Assembly (NCBI GenBank): GCA_963668535.1
Contig: OY764867.1
Span: 930,001 to 994,000 of the forward strand
Origin: F22 sp963668535
Lineage (GTDB): Bacteria; Bacteroidota; Bacteroidia; Bacteroidales; Bacteroidaceae
Length of the DNA stretch: 64,000 nucleotides
Direction of reading: 5' to 3'
Shown: one piece after another, positions 1 through 8,277 of the stretch
Position numbering within the stretch: the stretch's first letter is position 1
Layout of the letters: each line of letters starts with the position of its first letter
Translations under genes and position numbers: made by a program
The notes under the pieces: model-generated
Told to the model about the DNA's origin: nothing
The model's input: the letters and a program-made list of their open reading frames with translations, nothing else
The model's database searches: none

Positions 1-379
1 CCATACCATAAGCAAAAGAACAAATGGCAGCAGCTGTATATGGCCCCACTCCTGGCAATGCCAAAACGTCTTCATGAGTACTGGGAAAATCTCCATGAAT
101 TTGTTTAGCAGCTTTATGTAAATTACGCGCTCTAGAATAATAGCCCAATCCTTGCCACAACTTCATAACCTCATCTTCAGGAGCAGAGGCTAGCTCATGA
201 TATGTCGGAAATCGTTGCATGAAGCGTTCAAAATATCCTAGTCCTTGTTCCACACGTGTTTGCTGCAAAATAATTTCTGAGATCCAAATTTGGTATGGAT
301 CTTTGGTCTGCCGCCACGGAAGATCTCTCTTATGCTCATCGTACCATGCGAGTATTTTACTTGAAAAATTATTGCTCAT
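1..379 (-). CDS. mutY: A/G-specific adenine glycosylase MutY (3' part outside window)
   Basis: Base-excision repair enzyme that removes adenine mispaired with 8-oxoguanine. I translated the minus strand from an ATG at 379. The reading frame stays open to the window edge, so only about 126 N-terminal residues are present. The N-terminal LPWR motif is followed by the EIILQQTRV helix, whose Glu35 corresponds to the catalytic Glu37 of the E. coli enzyme. The helix-hairpin-helix LPGVGPYTAAAI lies near the cut end. The iron-sulfur cluster cysteines and the C-terminal 8-oxoG recognition domain would be off the window. The gene is divergent from the HU gene at 556, with the HU promoter in the shared gap. 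The family call is secure from these motifs; completeness cannot be judged. Confidence 0.93.
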   Translation of the reverse strand, partial: MSNNFSSKILAWYDEHKRDLPWRQTKDPYQIWISEIILQQTRVEQGLGYFERFMQRFPTYHELASAPEDEVMKLWQGLGYYSRARNLHKAAKQIHGDFPSTHEDVLALPGVGPYTAAAICSFAYGM

Positions 380-453
380 TATTTAAATATACTGATATTG
401 AGAGACAAAAATAATGTTTTTGTGTTTTTTGAGAGAAAATCTAAGGCAGTTTT

Positions 454-484
454 TTTCTACATCGAGGAAAAAGCAGTATATTTG
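454..484 (+). promoter_or_regulatory. Predicted housekeeping promoter of the HU gene
   Basis: TATATTTG at 477-484 is an exact TAnnTTTG -7 element. A TTTC at 454-457 sits 19 bases upstream and is one mismatch from the -33 TTTG consensus. Transcription should begin near 490, about 65 bases before the HU start codon. Confidence 0.6.
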
Positions 485-555
485 CAGACCAAATAGTAAA
501 ATAGAGTAGTATGCCCTGATGCAAACAGCTCAATTAATTTCATAGAAAAGTCCAA

Positions 556-855
556 ATGACTAGACAGGAACTATACAAAGAAATCCAACTAAAAACGGGT
601 GTGCCTAAGAGTGATGTACAAAACATCTTAGACTTGTTTTTACAACTAGTTCAAGACGAAGTTTGTCGTGGAGAACAAGTAACAATCAGAGGTTTTGGAG
701 GTTTTTTCCCTCAACTACGCAAAGCAAAAACAGCTCGCAATATAAATAATAACACCACTATGGTGATTCCTGCGAGACGTATGCCAGTATTCAAACCATC
801 TAAGACATTCTTAGATCGTGTTCAAGAAGAATGCCCTGTTGAGATAAAAAAATAA
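556..855 (+). CDS. HU-family DNA-binding protein
   Basis: Nucleoid-associated protein of the HU/IHF family, 99 residues, close to the family's usual 90-100. An N-terminal helical dimerisation half (residues 1-45) is followed by the beta-arm region. The hallmark GFGGF occurs around residues 47-51, and the arm carries the ARNINNNT and PARRMPVFKPSK segments that contact DNA in this family. It has its own promoter. It is followed by the 30-residue ribosomal-type gene and RNase G, an order I recognise from other Bacteroidales next to mutY. Whether it forms homodimers or pairs with another HU-like subunit cannot be told from the sequence. The start is the only ATG that preserves the first helix. 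Confidence 0.93.
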   Translation: MTRQELYKEIQLKTGVPKSDVQNILDLFLQLVQDEVCRGEQVTIRGFGGFFPQLRKAKTARNINNNTTMVIPARRMPVFKPSKTFLDRVQEECPVEIKK

Positions 856-907
856 GAGAAAGAGAAATAATAACATTATAGATTACTAATTTTAAAATTT
901 TGAAGCT

Positions 908-1000
908 ATGCCTAGTGGAAAGAAAAAAAAGAGACATAAAATGTCTACGCATAAGCGTAAAAAAAGATTAAGAAAGAATAGACACAAGACGAGAAAATAA
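908..1000 (+). CDS. Very small basic protein, AURKAIP1/COX24 (mS38/bS22)-like
   Basis: A 30-residue, strongly basic reading frame lying between HU and RNase G. It starts MPSGKKKKRHKM and continues with THKRKKRLRKNRHK. This pattern of clustered Lys/Arg with a KM..HKRKK core resembles the AURKAIP1/COX24 C-terminal domain found in mitochondrial ribosomal protein mS38 and in the small actinobacterial ribosomal protein bS22. From family knowledge, similar 30-residue proteins are annotated in many Bacteroidota, often just upstream of rng. I infer a structural role in the small ribosomal subunit. A clear hairpin terminator follows it, separating it from rng. The composition alone could also suit a generic RNA-binding peptide, so the function is tentative, but the gene looks real. 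Confidence 0.75.
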   Translation: MPSGKKKKRHKMSTHKRKKRLRKNRHKTRK

Positions 1001-1030
1001 TCTCGATCTAGTCTTTAGATTCAAAGATAG

Positions 1031-1069
1031 AAAACAAACTTGTGAAGGAATCTCTTTCAAGTTTGTTTT
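1031..1069 (+). terminator. Rho-independent terminator after the small ribosomal-type gene
   Basis: A perfect 12-bp stem pairs 1031-1042 (AAAACAAACTTG) with 1058-1069, and the 3' arm runs into a T tract. It lies 30 bases after the small basic gene and 40 bases before rng. Confidence 0.8.
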
Positions 1070-1108
1070 TCTATTTTTATTAACTAACTCAACCCCAATG
1101 ACAATGTA

Positions 1109-2692
1109 ATGAGTGTAAAGAGCGAATTAGTAGTAGACGTCCAACCTAAAGAAGTCTCACTTGCTCTCTTAGAAGACAAAAGTCTTGTAGAGCTACAGAG
1201 CGAAGGTAGTGACGAAAAATTTGCAGTAGGCAATCTATACGTGGCACGTATCAAAAAACTAATGCCAGGATTAAATGCTTGCTTTGTGAATGTTGGCTAC
1301 GAAAAAGATGCTTTTCTTCATTATTTGGATCTAGGGCCACAGTTTAACTCTCTCAACAAGTACGTGAGACAGGTTATGAGCGATCGTAAAAAGCTTTTTC
1401 CTATCTCAAAATCGACAGTCCTACCTGACATCGATAAACAAGGAGCCATCAATGACATCGTCACACAAGGCCAGGAAGTTATCGTACAAGTTGTCAAAGA
1501 ACCGATATCTACCAAGGGACCTCGACTCACCTGCGAACTATCTTTCGCTGGTCGTTTTCTAGTTTTGATGCCCTTCAATGACAAAGTATCGGTATCGCAA
1601 AAAATTAAATCAGCAGAAGAACGCTCCAGACTTCGACAGCTCATTATGAGCATAAAGCCTAAGCGTTTTGGTGTTATAGTCCGCACAGTTGCCGAGGGGA
1701 AACGCGCCTCTGAACTCGATGCCGAACTTAAATTCCTCTTAAAGCAATGGGAAGACGCCATAACAAAAGTACAAAAAGCCAAGAGCTTTCCTTCTCTGAT
1801 TCACGAAGAGACTAGTAGAGCCGTGGGACTTCTCCGCGACTTGTTTAATCCTTCGTTTGAGAACATCTACGTAAATGATTCCACTGTCTATGCCGAAATC
1901 AAGGATTATGTATCGTTGATCGCTCCTGACAGAGCAGACATAGTCAAGATGTACAAAGGGAAGTTGCCCATATTTGACAATTTCGCCATTACAAAGCAAA
2001 TTAAGTCGTCTTTCGGCAGAACCGTCTCTTACAAACGAGGCGCTTATTTGATCATTGAGTCAACCGAAGCATTGCACGTGGTGGATGTAAACAGTGGGAA
2101 CAGAACCAAAAATGCTGACGGCCAAGAAGCCAATGCCTTAGAAGTTAACCTAGGCGCTGCAGATGAACTAGCCCGTCAACTACGTCTCCGAGACATGGGA
2201 GGAATCATTGTGGTAGACTTTATTGACATGCATGAAGCCGCTAATCGCCAAAAGTTATATGAGCGTATGTGCACAAACATGCAAAAAGATAGAGCTCGTC
2301 ACAACATTTTGCCACTCAGTAAATTTGGACTGATGCAAATTACACGTCAGAGAGTTCGCCCTGCGATGTCAGTAGACACTGATGAGACTTGCCCTGTATG
2401 TTATGGTAAAGGCAAGATTAAATCATCGATCCTATTTACAGATACGTTAGAGAGTAAAATTGATTACCTAGTAAACAAATTAAAGGTTGCTAAGTTTACC
2501 CTGCATGTACACCCTTATGTACATGCTTACATCACTCAAGGATGGATCTCCATGAAACGCCGTTGGCGTATGAAATACGGTTTTGGCGTTAAAGTTATGC
2601 CAAGTGAGAAGCTAGCCTTCTTACAATATGTTTTCTACGATGAAAATGACGAAGAGATTGACATGAAAGAAAAGATTGATGAGGTAAAGTAA
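1109..2692 (+). CDS. rng: Ribonuclease G (Rne/Rng family)
   Basis: Endoribonuclease of the RNase E/G family, 527 residues, which cleaves single-stranded AU-rich RNA and helps mature rRNA. An S1-like RNA-binding domain occupies roughly residues 35-135 and begins with the GNLYVARIKKLMPGLNACFV signature. The catalytic DNase I-like region holds the two metal-binding aspartates in VVDVNSG (about residue 324) and VVDFIDMH (about 367). A zinc-link cysteine pair, CPVC, sits near 428-431. The long C-terminal degradosome scaffold of RNase E is absent, so it is a G-type protein. A second RNase, RNase Y, is encoded at 16940. The terminator at 2734-2776 ends the unit. Confidence 0.94.
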   Translation: MSVKSELVVDVQPKEVSLALLEDKSLVELQSEGSDEKFAVGNLYVARIKKLMPGLNACFVNVGYEKDAFLHYLDLGPQFNSLNKYVRQVMSDRKKLFPISKSTVLPDIDKQGAINDIVTQGQEVIVQVVKEPISTKGPRLTCELSFAGRFLVLMPFNDKVSVSQKIKSAEERSRLRQLIMSIKPKRFGVIVRTVAEGKRASELDAELKFLLKQWEDAITKVQKAKSFPSLIHEETSRAVGLLRDLFNPSFENIYVNDSTVYAEIKDYVSLIAPDRADIVKMYKGKLPIFDNFAITKQIKSSFGRTVSYKRGAYLIIESTEALHVVDVNSGNRTKNADGQEANALEVNLGAADELARQLRLRDMGGIIVVDFIDMHEAANRQKLYERMCTNMQKDRARHNILPLSKFGLMQITRQRVRPAMSVDTDETCPVCYGKGKIKSSILFTDTLESKIDYLVNKLKVAKFTLHVHPYVHAYITQGWISMKRRWRMKYGFGVKVMPSEKLAFLQYVFYDENDEEIDMKEKIDEVK

Positions 2693-2733
2693 CAACCCCA
2701 TGACGAAAAGTGGCTTTAAGTAGCCTCTAAATT

Positions 2734-2776
2734 AAAAAAGACCAAATCATCCCCAAAAGGTGATTTGGTCTTTTTT
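2734..2776. terminator. Bidirectional terminator between rng and mutL
   Basis: A perfect 16-bp inverted repeat pairs 2734-2749 with 2761-2776 around an 11-base loop. It has an A run on the left and a T run on the right, so it can stop both convergent transcripts. The right arm ends 5 bases before the mutL stop codon. Confidence 0.88.
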
Positions 2777-2781
2777 ATATA

Positions 2782-4833
2782 TTAATCAAATAGTTCTTTC
2801 ATGCGTTGAACATCAAAAGCTACTATCACATGTTTTCCATTAGGAGTTATCGCTGGTGAACTTGTTGTAAAAAGTTCTTCAACTATTGCTTGCATTTCAT
2901 CCTTTCCCAATTTCTGATCATAATGAATTGCTGTTGCACGAGCCATTGTATCTGCTATTTGATGTGATAAAGAATTAGGAACTTCACCATCACGCTCCAT
3001 AGACGTCACAAGCAATTGACGCAAGAGTTCCACTCCTTGACTAGGTTCTACTCCTACTGGAATGCCATTCAAGGAATAACTTCCACCACCTAAATCAGCT
3101 AAATCGAAACCGAGAAAACAAAGCTGAGGAAGAATCTGCTGAAAAAATGGTACATCCACTTGAGAAAGCTCCAAGACTTCAGGGAAAAGCATCCCTTGTG
3201 AAGCTCCCTGCTTGTGCTCTAACTGTTGCATATAACGCTCATATAGTATACGAATATGTGCTCTTCTTTGATCAATCAAATACAAGTCATTGTTGCCGTT
3301 TACAACAATATACCTATTCAAACCTTGAATAACTTCAGGATTGTCTGGAATCATTTTAACAATATCTTCGTCACCAAGTGCACTATGTATAGTTTGCTCT
3401 TCAATAGATACCGCTTGCGTATGATGTACAGGTTCACACCAATCTGCTGGAGTAACACCTGAAGGAGTCGGATTAATCATACCATCATAATCTATTAACC
3501 ATTCTCCAGGTTTATATTCAACTGGTATATCCCCTTCAGTAGACATGTGGCCATCTCTTTGCGTATCCATACGAGATGGGATAGTATCCGCATGCAAATG
3601 TACACCACTATTATCATATGACAAACCAGTCGTAGCACCCACTCCTTGAAGTGGCTCTGAAAAATCTGGAATATTGGACATCGTACCATATTGATCTCCA
3701 GTCACACGATTATCAAAAGGATTGTATGTAGAATCATACTGTAATTCCTCTGTTTGATAAGAACTTTCAAGAGGGAGATGTCCCGTAAAAGCAGGTATTT
3801 CAGGTTTATCCTCCGTATCAAAATCAATAACAGGTGAAAAATGATGCTTCCCCACCGCCTCTTTTATAGAAGCAGATATAAACTGCCATATTGCTTGATC
3901 ATCTGCAAATTTCACTTCAGTTTTATTGGGGTGTACATTGACATCCACATTAGCAGGATCTACCTCTAGAAATAGGAAATAATTTACATGATACCCATGA
4001 GGGATTAAATTCTCGTAGGCGTGCCGCACAGCACTTTGAAAGTAAGGATGACGAATATACCGACCGTTGACAAAGATATAATCGTACTTGCGATTCTTCA
4101 CCGCAGAATCAGTCTTCCCCACATATCCTTGAATTTTTACAAGTGAAGTATCTAAATCGATAGTAAGCAACTTCTTTTGTAAACTGGAAGAATACAAATC
4201 AGTAATACGCTTCATATGCGATCCAGCCCTCAAGTCAAATATCTTGGTATCGTTGCTATACAAAGTAAAAGATACATTTGGATAGACCAATACAATATGT
4301 TGAAATTGCGTGGAGATCTTCTTCATTTCCACACTATCTCGCTTCATAAATTTACGTCGTCCAGGAGTATTATAAAAAAGATTTTTTATTAAGAACTGAC
4401 TACCAGCTCTTGCTTGTGCAACAACTTCTTGCTGCTTCACCTGTGAGCCCTCAACAGTCAACAAAGCTCCGACTTCATCTTCATCTCGTCGCGTACGCAA
4501 CTCTACGTGAGCCACCGCAGCAATAGAAGCCAAAGCCTCTCCACGAAATCCCATGGTAGTCAAAGCAAATAAATCATCTGCTTTACGGATTTTAGATGTT
4601 GCATGACGCTCGAAGCACATACGAGCATCTGTTGAAGACATACCCTTTCCATTGTCGATGACTTGGATCAAAGTGCGCCCAGCATCCACAACATGTACGT
4701 CTATCTGTGTTGCCCCAGCATCAATAGCATTCTCCATCAACTCTTTGACAACAGAAGCTGGTGATTCAATGACTTCCCCAGCGGCTATTTGATTAGCTAT
4801 CGAATCGGGCAATAATTGTATAATATCACTCAA
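2782..4833 (-). CDS. mutL: DNA mismatch repair protein MutL
   Basis: Mismatch repair coordinator, 683 residues, a GHKL-type ATPase that links mismatch-bound MutS to downstream steps. The N-terminal ATPase motifs are intact: ENAIDAG (34-40), DNGKGM (about 60-65), HATSKI (about 76) and GFRGEAL (about 95-101). A long polar linker, roughly residues 340-480, leads to the C-terminal dimerisation domain. The three metal-binding signatures of endonuclease-type MutL are degenerate here. The DQHA-x2-E-x4-E segment reads DQRRAHIRILYE, the ACR motif reads MARATAI, and the CPHGRP position reads TPNGKHV. It therefore probably lacks the intrinsic nicking activity. It is the last gene of the envelope-biogenesis operon and shares a terminator with rng. 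Confidence 0.95.
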   Translation of the reverse strand: MSDIIQLLPDSIANQIAAGEVIESPASVVKELMENAIDAGATQIDVHVVDAGRTLIQVIDNGKGMSSTDARMCFERHATSKIRKADDLFALTTMGFRGEALASIAAVAHVELRTRRDEDEVGALLTVEGSQVKQQEVVAQARAGSQFLIKNLFYNTPGRRKFMKRDSVEMKKISTQFQHIVLVYPNVSFTLYSNDTKIFDLRAGSHMKRITDLYSSSLQKKLLTIDLDTSLVKIQGYVGKTDSAVKNRKYDYIFVNGRYIRHPYFQSAVRHAYENLIPHGYHVNYFLFLEVDPANVDVNVHPNKTEVKFADDQAIWQFISASIKEAVGKHHFSPVIDFDTEDKPEIPAFTGHLPLESSYQTEELQYDSTYNPFDNRVTGDQYGTMSNIPDFSEPLQGVGATTGLSYDNSGVHLHADTIPSRMDTQRDGHMSTEGDIPVEYKPGEWLIDYDGMINPTPSGVTPADWCEPVHHTQAVSIEEQTIHSALGDEDIVKMIPDNPEVIQGLNRYIVVNGNNDLYLIDQRRAHIRILYERYMQQLEHKQGASQGMLFPEVLELSQVDVPFFQQILPQLCFLGFDLADLGGGSYSLNGIPVGVEPSQGVELLRQLLVTSMERDGEVPNSLSHQIADTMARATAIHYDQKLGKDEMQAIVEELFTTSSPAITPNGKHVIVAFDVQRMKELFD

Positions 4834-4871
4834 TATATTGCTCTTTTAGTGTCTATACTTATACTTGATAA

Positions 4872-5183
4872 TTAAATGGTTCCTTTTGACAAGAAATACC
4901 ATAAAATAAATAGTCCAATAATAATTAACAGGATCATTCCCACTGAAATGGGGCGTTTACCACTCTCAGTACGTCTTCGTAAATGAGAGCTTTGCTCTTT
5001 GATACGCCCTCTTATACGTTTTTCTGCGTCATAAGGTTCTTGTTTACCTTTATCTCCCTCCACTTCGCGACGCACTCGCTCTTCCCTCTCTTTTAGCTTC
5101 TCCTTGCGTTCATCCACAAAGATATATTTATGCTCAAAAGGGCGTGGCTTTTGATTTCCAAAAAATCGTCCAAATAATGCCAT
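4872..5183 (-). CDS. Small single-pass membrane protein of unknown function
   Basis: A 103-residue protein that I do not recognise as a named family. Residues 1-75 are very rich in Lys, Arg and Glu and are probably helical and cytoplasmic. Residues about 80-98 form one hydrophobic segment (VGMILLIIIGLFILWYFL), and a short polar tail ends the protein. This is the layout of a tail-anchored inner-membrane protein. It lies 29 bases after the OstA-like gene and 38 bases before mutL, so it is almost certainly co-transcribed. The position suggests an envelope role, but that is inference from neighbours only. An out-of-frame overlap or frameshift is not suggested. Confidence 0.75.
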   Translation of the reverse strand: MALFGRFFGNQKPRPFEHKYIFVDERKEKLKEREERVRREVEGDKGKQEPYDAEKRIRGRIKEQSSHLRRRTESGKRPISVGMILLIIIGLFILWYFLSKGTI

Positions 5184-5212
5184 AATTCATTTTTTTACAT
5201 TACTGACTACTC

Positions 5213-6952
5213 TTACTCTGCAATCGAAACACCTTTTTCTATAACTAAGTTACGATCGGGACTGTCAGGTTTGTTTCGGCTAGTCTTTTTCAGCTTATCC
5301 GATGCTTTTTTATCCACCCATTCGAAAATATCTTTCGCTGTACGAGGTCTAAGATAATCCATCCAAGCAAAATTAGTCAAACGATATTTTTCAGCAGGGA
5401 TTTGATCCATAGGATAAAGCGTTCCATTTGCTTGAGGACTCATAATCATACGCTCCATCTGTTGATTTTTTAAATACATCTGAAGCTTACTACTCTCACT
5501 ATAATTCATCCCCATGAATGACTTATTTTTATTTTCTTGAGGATAATAGACAACACGTACATTACCTGTAACTTCTACTTTACGCAATTCACCATCTCGC
5601 ATAAATGCTTTCATTTCTTGTCCAGACACTTGGTTGTAATGCACTGAATCTAAACGTTCTATTGAAAAGGCTTGAGATGGAATAATCATATGGTCCACTG
5701 TTGAATCATTCATAAATATCTGTACTTGCTCACCATATAATTGTTGTTGCCCACTCCATAATACAGGGTTATTATATAAAGTCAAACACGAATCTTTAGA
5801 CAAGAAAGTCAACGAATCACACACGCCCTGTAAATCATTACGATAGAAACGCACTTTATGATAAGCATATATTTGTCGTTCAATAGAATCAGTTCCCTGA
5901 TTAAATGTAGACAATTGTAGGGTATCAGCATGCAGATGTAGACTATCTCCTTTAGAATACTCTACAATCTCAGCTTTCTTGGTAGCAAAAGCACTTTGTA
6001 GTATTTCGTTATAGAAAACATAATCTCCCCTCAAGATATCTCTTTGTAGAGAATCTTTCATCTCAACATTATTATATAATTCAGCATAGCCCCTCACTCG
6101 ATCATAAAAAAGACTATCACCAGTCACTCGTTTCGAACCATTTACCAATACCGAACGATCCAATAGCTCAGCTTGTCCAGAACTAGTATGATACACCCCA
6201 CGCTTAGAATAAATATGATTCTGTTGATTATTTATCGTAGAAGGACCTAAAATAACAGCCTCTTTTGTTTCACTATTATATTTAAGAGTATCAGAATACA
6301 GTTGAAATTGCTTATTCAACAAAACAACATCATCGTTGAACACAGCCCACTTTGTTGCTGGACTATACTCACCCCATTCAGAAGACAAGTTATTCTCTTC
6401 ATCGCTTAATCGTCCTCCTTCGAAGTAATAGCCTAAATTATAGACACGATCATAATTTAAGCTGTCAGTTGTCAACACCGTATTACGATTAATCATGCGC
6501 ACATGATTACGTAATTTAGCCAGCTCTATTTCCCCATCATAATACAAATAATCACTGTATATAAACAAGGTGTCTCCTTGCTCACATCGCACATTGCTAA
6601 ATGCCTCAAAGGAATTGCTCTTTTGATATATCAAGGCACTATCACAATACATATACATTTGCTTATGTTTAAACTGCACATTACCAATAAGCACTTGTGC
6701 ATCAGGATACCGCTTATTATCAGCAATACCTCTATCAGCATGCAACAAATCAATACGTGTAGTACGTTTCACCACTTTAATGGAGTCAGTAGAAGTACTA
6801 TCCACATTTGTTACCGCTTCAGAAGCATGAGTAGAGTTCTGTGCAAACGCAGGCATGCATCCTATAGAAAAGCTCAGAGCAAGCCATCCTAACAATGTAA
6901 ACCCACACTTACTTAATCCAACCTGGATATTTAAAGGCGCACTTTTTACCAT
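5213..6952 (-). CDS. OstA-like (LptA/LptD N-terminal-like) periplasmic protein
   Basis: A secreted protein of about 579 residues with the repeating beta-strand pattern of the OstA/LptA fold. Segments such as ADTLNYDR, GDSLFYDR, SDYLYYDGEI and SDTLKYNSET recur every 30-50 residues, as in the beta-jellyroll that shuttles lipopolysaccharide. A hydrophobic signal segment precedes the AFAQN cleavage region. The frame stays open upstream to 7018. I chose the ATG at 6952, which leaves a 44-base overlap with surA; 6958 is an equal alternative and 7018 is less likely because of the long overlap. It sits between surA and a small membrane protein, fitting outer-membrane assembly. It lacks the C-terminal beta-barrel of a full LptD. 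Confidence 0.83.
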   Translation of the reverse strand: MVKSAPLNIQVGLSKCGFTLLGWLALSFSIGCMPAFAQNSTHASEAVTNVDSTSTDSIKVVKRTTRIDLLHADRGIADNKRYPDAQVLIGNVQFKHKQMYMYCDSALIYQKSNSFEAFSNVRCEQGDTLFIYSDYLYYDGEIELAKLRNHVRMINRNTVLTTDSLNYDRVYNLGYYFEGGRLSDEENNLSSEWGEYSPATKWAVFNDDVVLLNKQFQLYSDTLKYNSETKEAVILGPSTINNQQNHIYSKRGVYHTSSGQAELLDRSVLVNGSKRVTGDSLFYDRVRGYAELYNNVEMKDSLQRDILRGDYVFYNEILQSAFATKKAEIVEYSKGDSLHLHADTLQLSTFNQGTDSIERQIYAYHKVRFYRNDLQGVCDSLTFLSKDSCLTLYNNPVLWSGQQQLYGEQVQIFMNDSTVDHMIIPSQAFSIERLDSVHYNQVSGQEMKAFMRDGELRKVEVTGNVRVVYYPQENKNKSFMGMNYSESSKLQMYLKNQQMERMIMSPQANGTLYPMDQIPAEKYRLTNFAWMDYLRPRTAKDIFEWVDKKASDKLKKTSRNKPDSPDRNLVIEKGVSIAE

Positions 6953-8270
6953 CCTCATTAATACGAATATATGTCTTCTTTTGTTTTTCTCTAATCCACT
7001 TATCAAGTGCTTCAGCACGAAGTTTATCTTCTACAACAGCTTTCAGACGTTGATAATCTTCTGTAATAACCGCTTTATGTCCTTTCACACGTGATTTCAA
7101 CTTTACAATAACAACATCCTCAGAGCCATCACGTTGATTTTTTCTTACAAAAGCATCAGATATTTCATTAACCTTCATATCTTTTACTACACTTGCGATT
7201 TCTTGAGGCAATTCCTGCATTTCAAATTTAGACGTATTTGTACGAGGATTAGGAAGCAAACCATTGTTATTTCTAGTAGCCTCGTCGCTAGATAAAAACA
7301 TCGCTGCTTTTTCAAACGTGAACTTACCAGAACGGATTTCCCCAGCTATTGAATCCAAATGTTGTGTAGCCTCAGCAATACGATCAGCAGGAACCTTTGG
7401 GCGCAACAAAATATGTCGACAATTAATACGGTCTCCTCGACGTTCGATAAGCTGAATGATATGATATCCAAATTCTGTCTTTACAATCTTGGATACTTTC
7501 TTGGGGTCGCGTAAATTAAAAGCAACTTGCGAGAAAGCAGGGACGAACTTTTCACGACTAGAGAAGCCCAATTCGCCACCACGTGCTGCAGATCCTTTAT
7601 CTTCAGAATACAATAAAGCTAACGTTGAGAAATCACTTTCCCCCTTTGTTATACGATCTGAGAAGTCACGCAAACGTTCTTTAACTGCATCAATCTCTGC
7701 TTGTGGTACTTTAGGTTTGTTTGCTATAATCTCAACTTCTACACGTGTAGGCACATATGGTACACTATCTTGAGGTAACTTTTCAAAATATCGACGCACC
7801 TCTGCTGGTGTTACTTTGATATCCCCAATAATCTTTTGCTGCATACGCTGTACAATAATGCTATTTCGAATATTTTCACGCATTTCAGCACGGATTTGCG
7901 ACCATGGCTTGCCAAAATATTGAACCATCTTCTCTTTAGATCCAATCATTTGAATATATCTATTTGTCATGGCATCTAAACGCACAAGAACTTCATGATC
8001 TTTTACTTCGATACTATCCAGCTTTGCTTGATTAAGGTATAGTTTCTGAATGGCTAATTCTTCAGCAATTTCACAGTTTGGATCACGATCAAACTTACGT
8101 CCTTCATACTGTGCATTCATTTTAGCCTCTTCTATATCTGATTTCAGGATAGGTTCGTCTCCTACAACCCATACAACTTCATCAATTACATTGTTTTGAG
8201 CCCATGTTCGAGGTGTACAAAGAGCACACATCAAAAGGCACAAGCCTATCCATACATTTTTTCTTTTCAT
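6909..8270 (-). CDS. surA: SurA-like periplasmic peptidylprolyl isomerase
   Basis: Periplasmic chaperone and prolyl isomerase of about 453 residues that would escort outer-membrane proteins to the BAM complex. A signal peptide ends at TWAQN and is followed by the SurA N-terminal helical domain beginning VIDEVVWVVGDEPI. Two parvulin-type domains follow, the first around residues 175-280 (RGGELGFSSREKFVPAF, then TEFGYHIIQL) and the second around 285-390 (INCRHILL, then a GLLPNPRT loop). I chose the ATG at 8270 over 8285 because it gives the compact MKRKN signal start and leaves a 7-base gap to the upstream stop. It is the middle gene of the minus-strand operon running from 9159 to 2782. Confidence 0.9.
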   Translation of the reverse strand: MKRKNVWIGLCLLMCALCTPRTWAQNNVIDEVVWVVGDEPILKSDIEEAKMNAQYEGRKFDRDPNCEIAEELAIQKLYLNQAKLDSIEVKDHEVLVRLDAMTNRYIQMIGSKEKMVQYFGKPWSQIRAEMRENIRNSIIVQRMQQKIIGDIKVTPAEVRRYFEKLPQDSVPYVPTRVEVEIIANKPKVPQAEIDAVKERLRDFSDRITKGESDFSTLALLYSEDKGSAARGGELGFSSREKFVPAFSQVAFNLRDPKKVSKIVKTEFGYHIIQLIERRGDRINCRHILLRPKVPADRIAEATQHLDSIAGEIRSGKFTFEKAAMFLSSDEATRNNNGLLPNPRTNTSKFEMQELPQEIASVVKDMKVNEISDAFVRKNQRDGSEDVVIVKLKSRVKGHKAVITEDYQRLKAVVEDKLRAEALDKWIREKQKKTYIRINEDGKKCAFKYPGWIK

Positions 8271-8277
8271 AACTTCT

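Noticed and set aside
1321..1999. Two antisense reading frames of 153 and 86 codons within rng
   Set aside because: They lie in the reverse frames of a well-supported RNase G gene, have no family resemblance and no promoter or separate start context.
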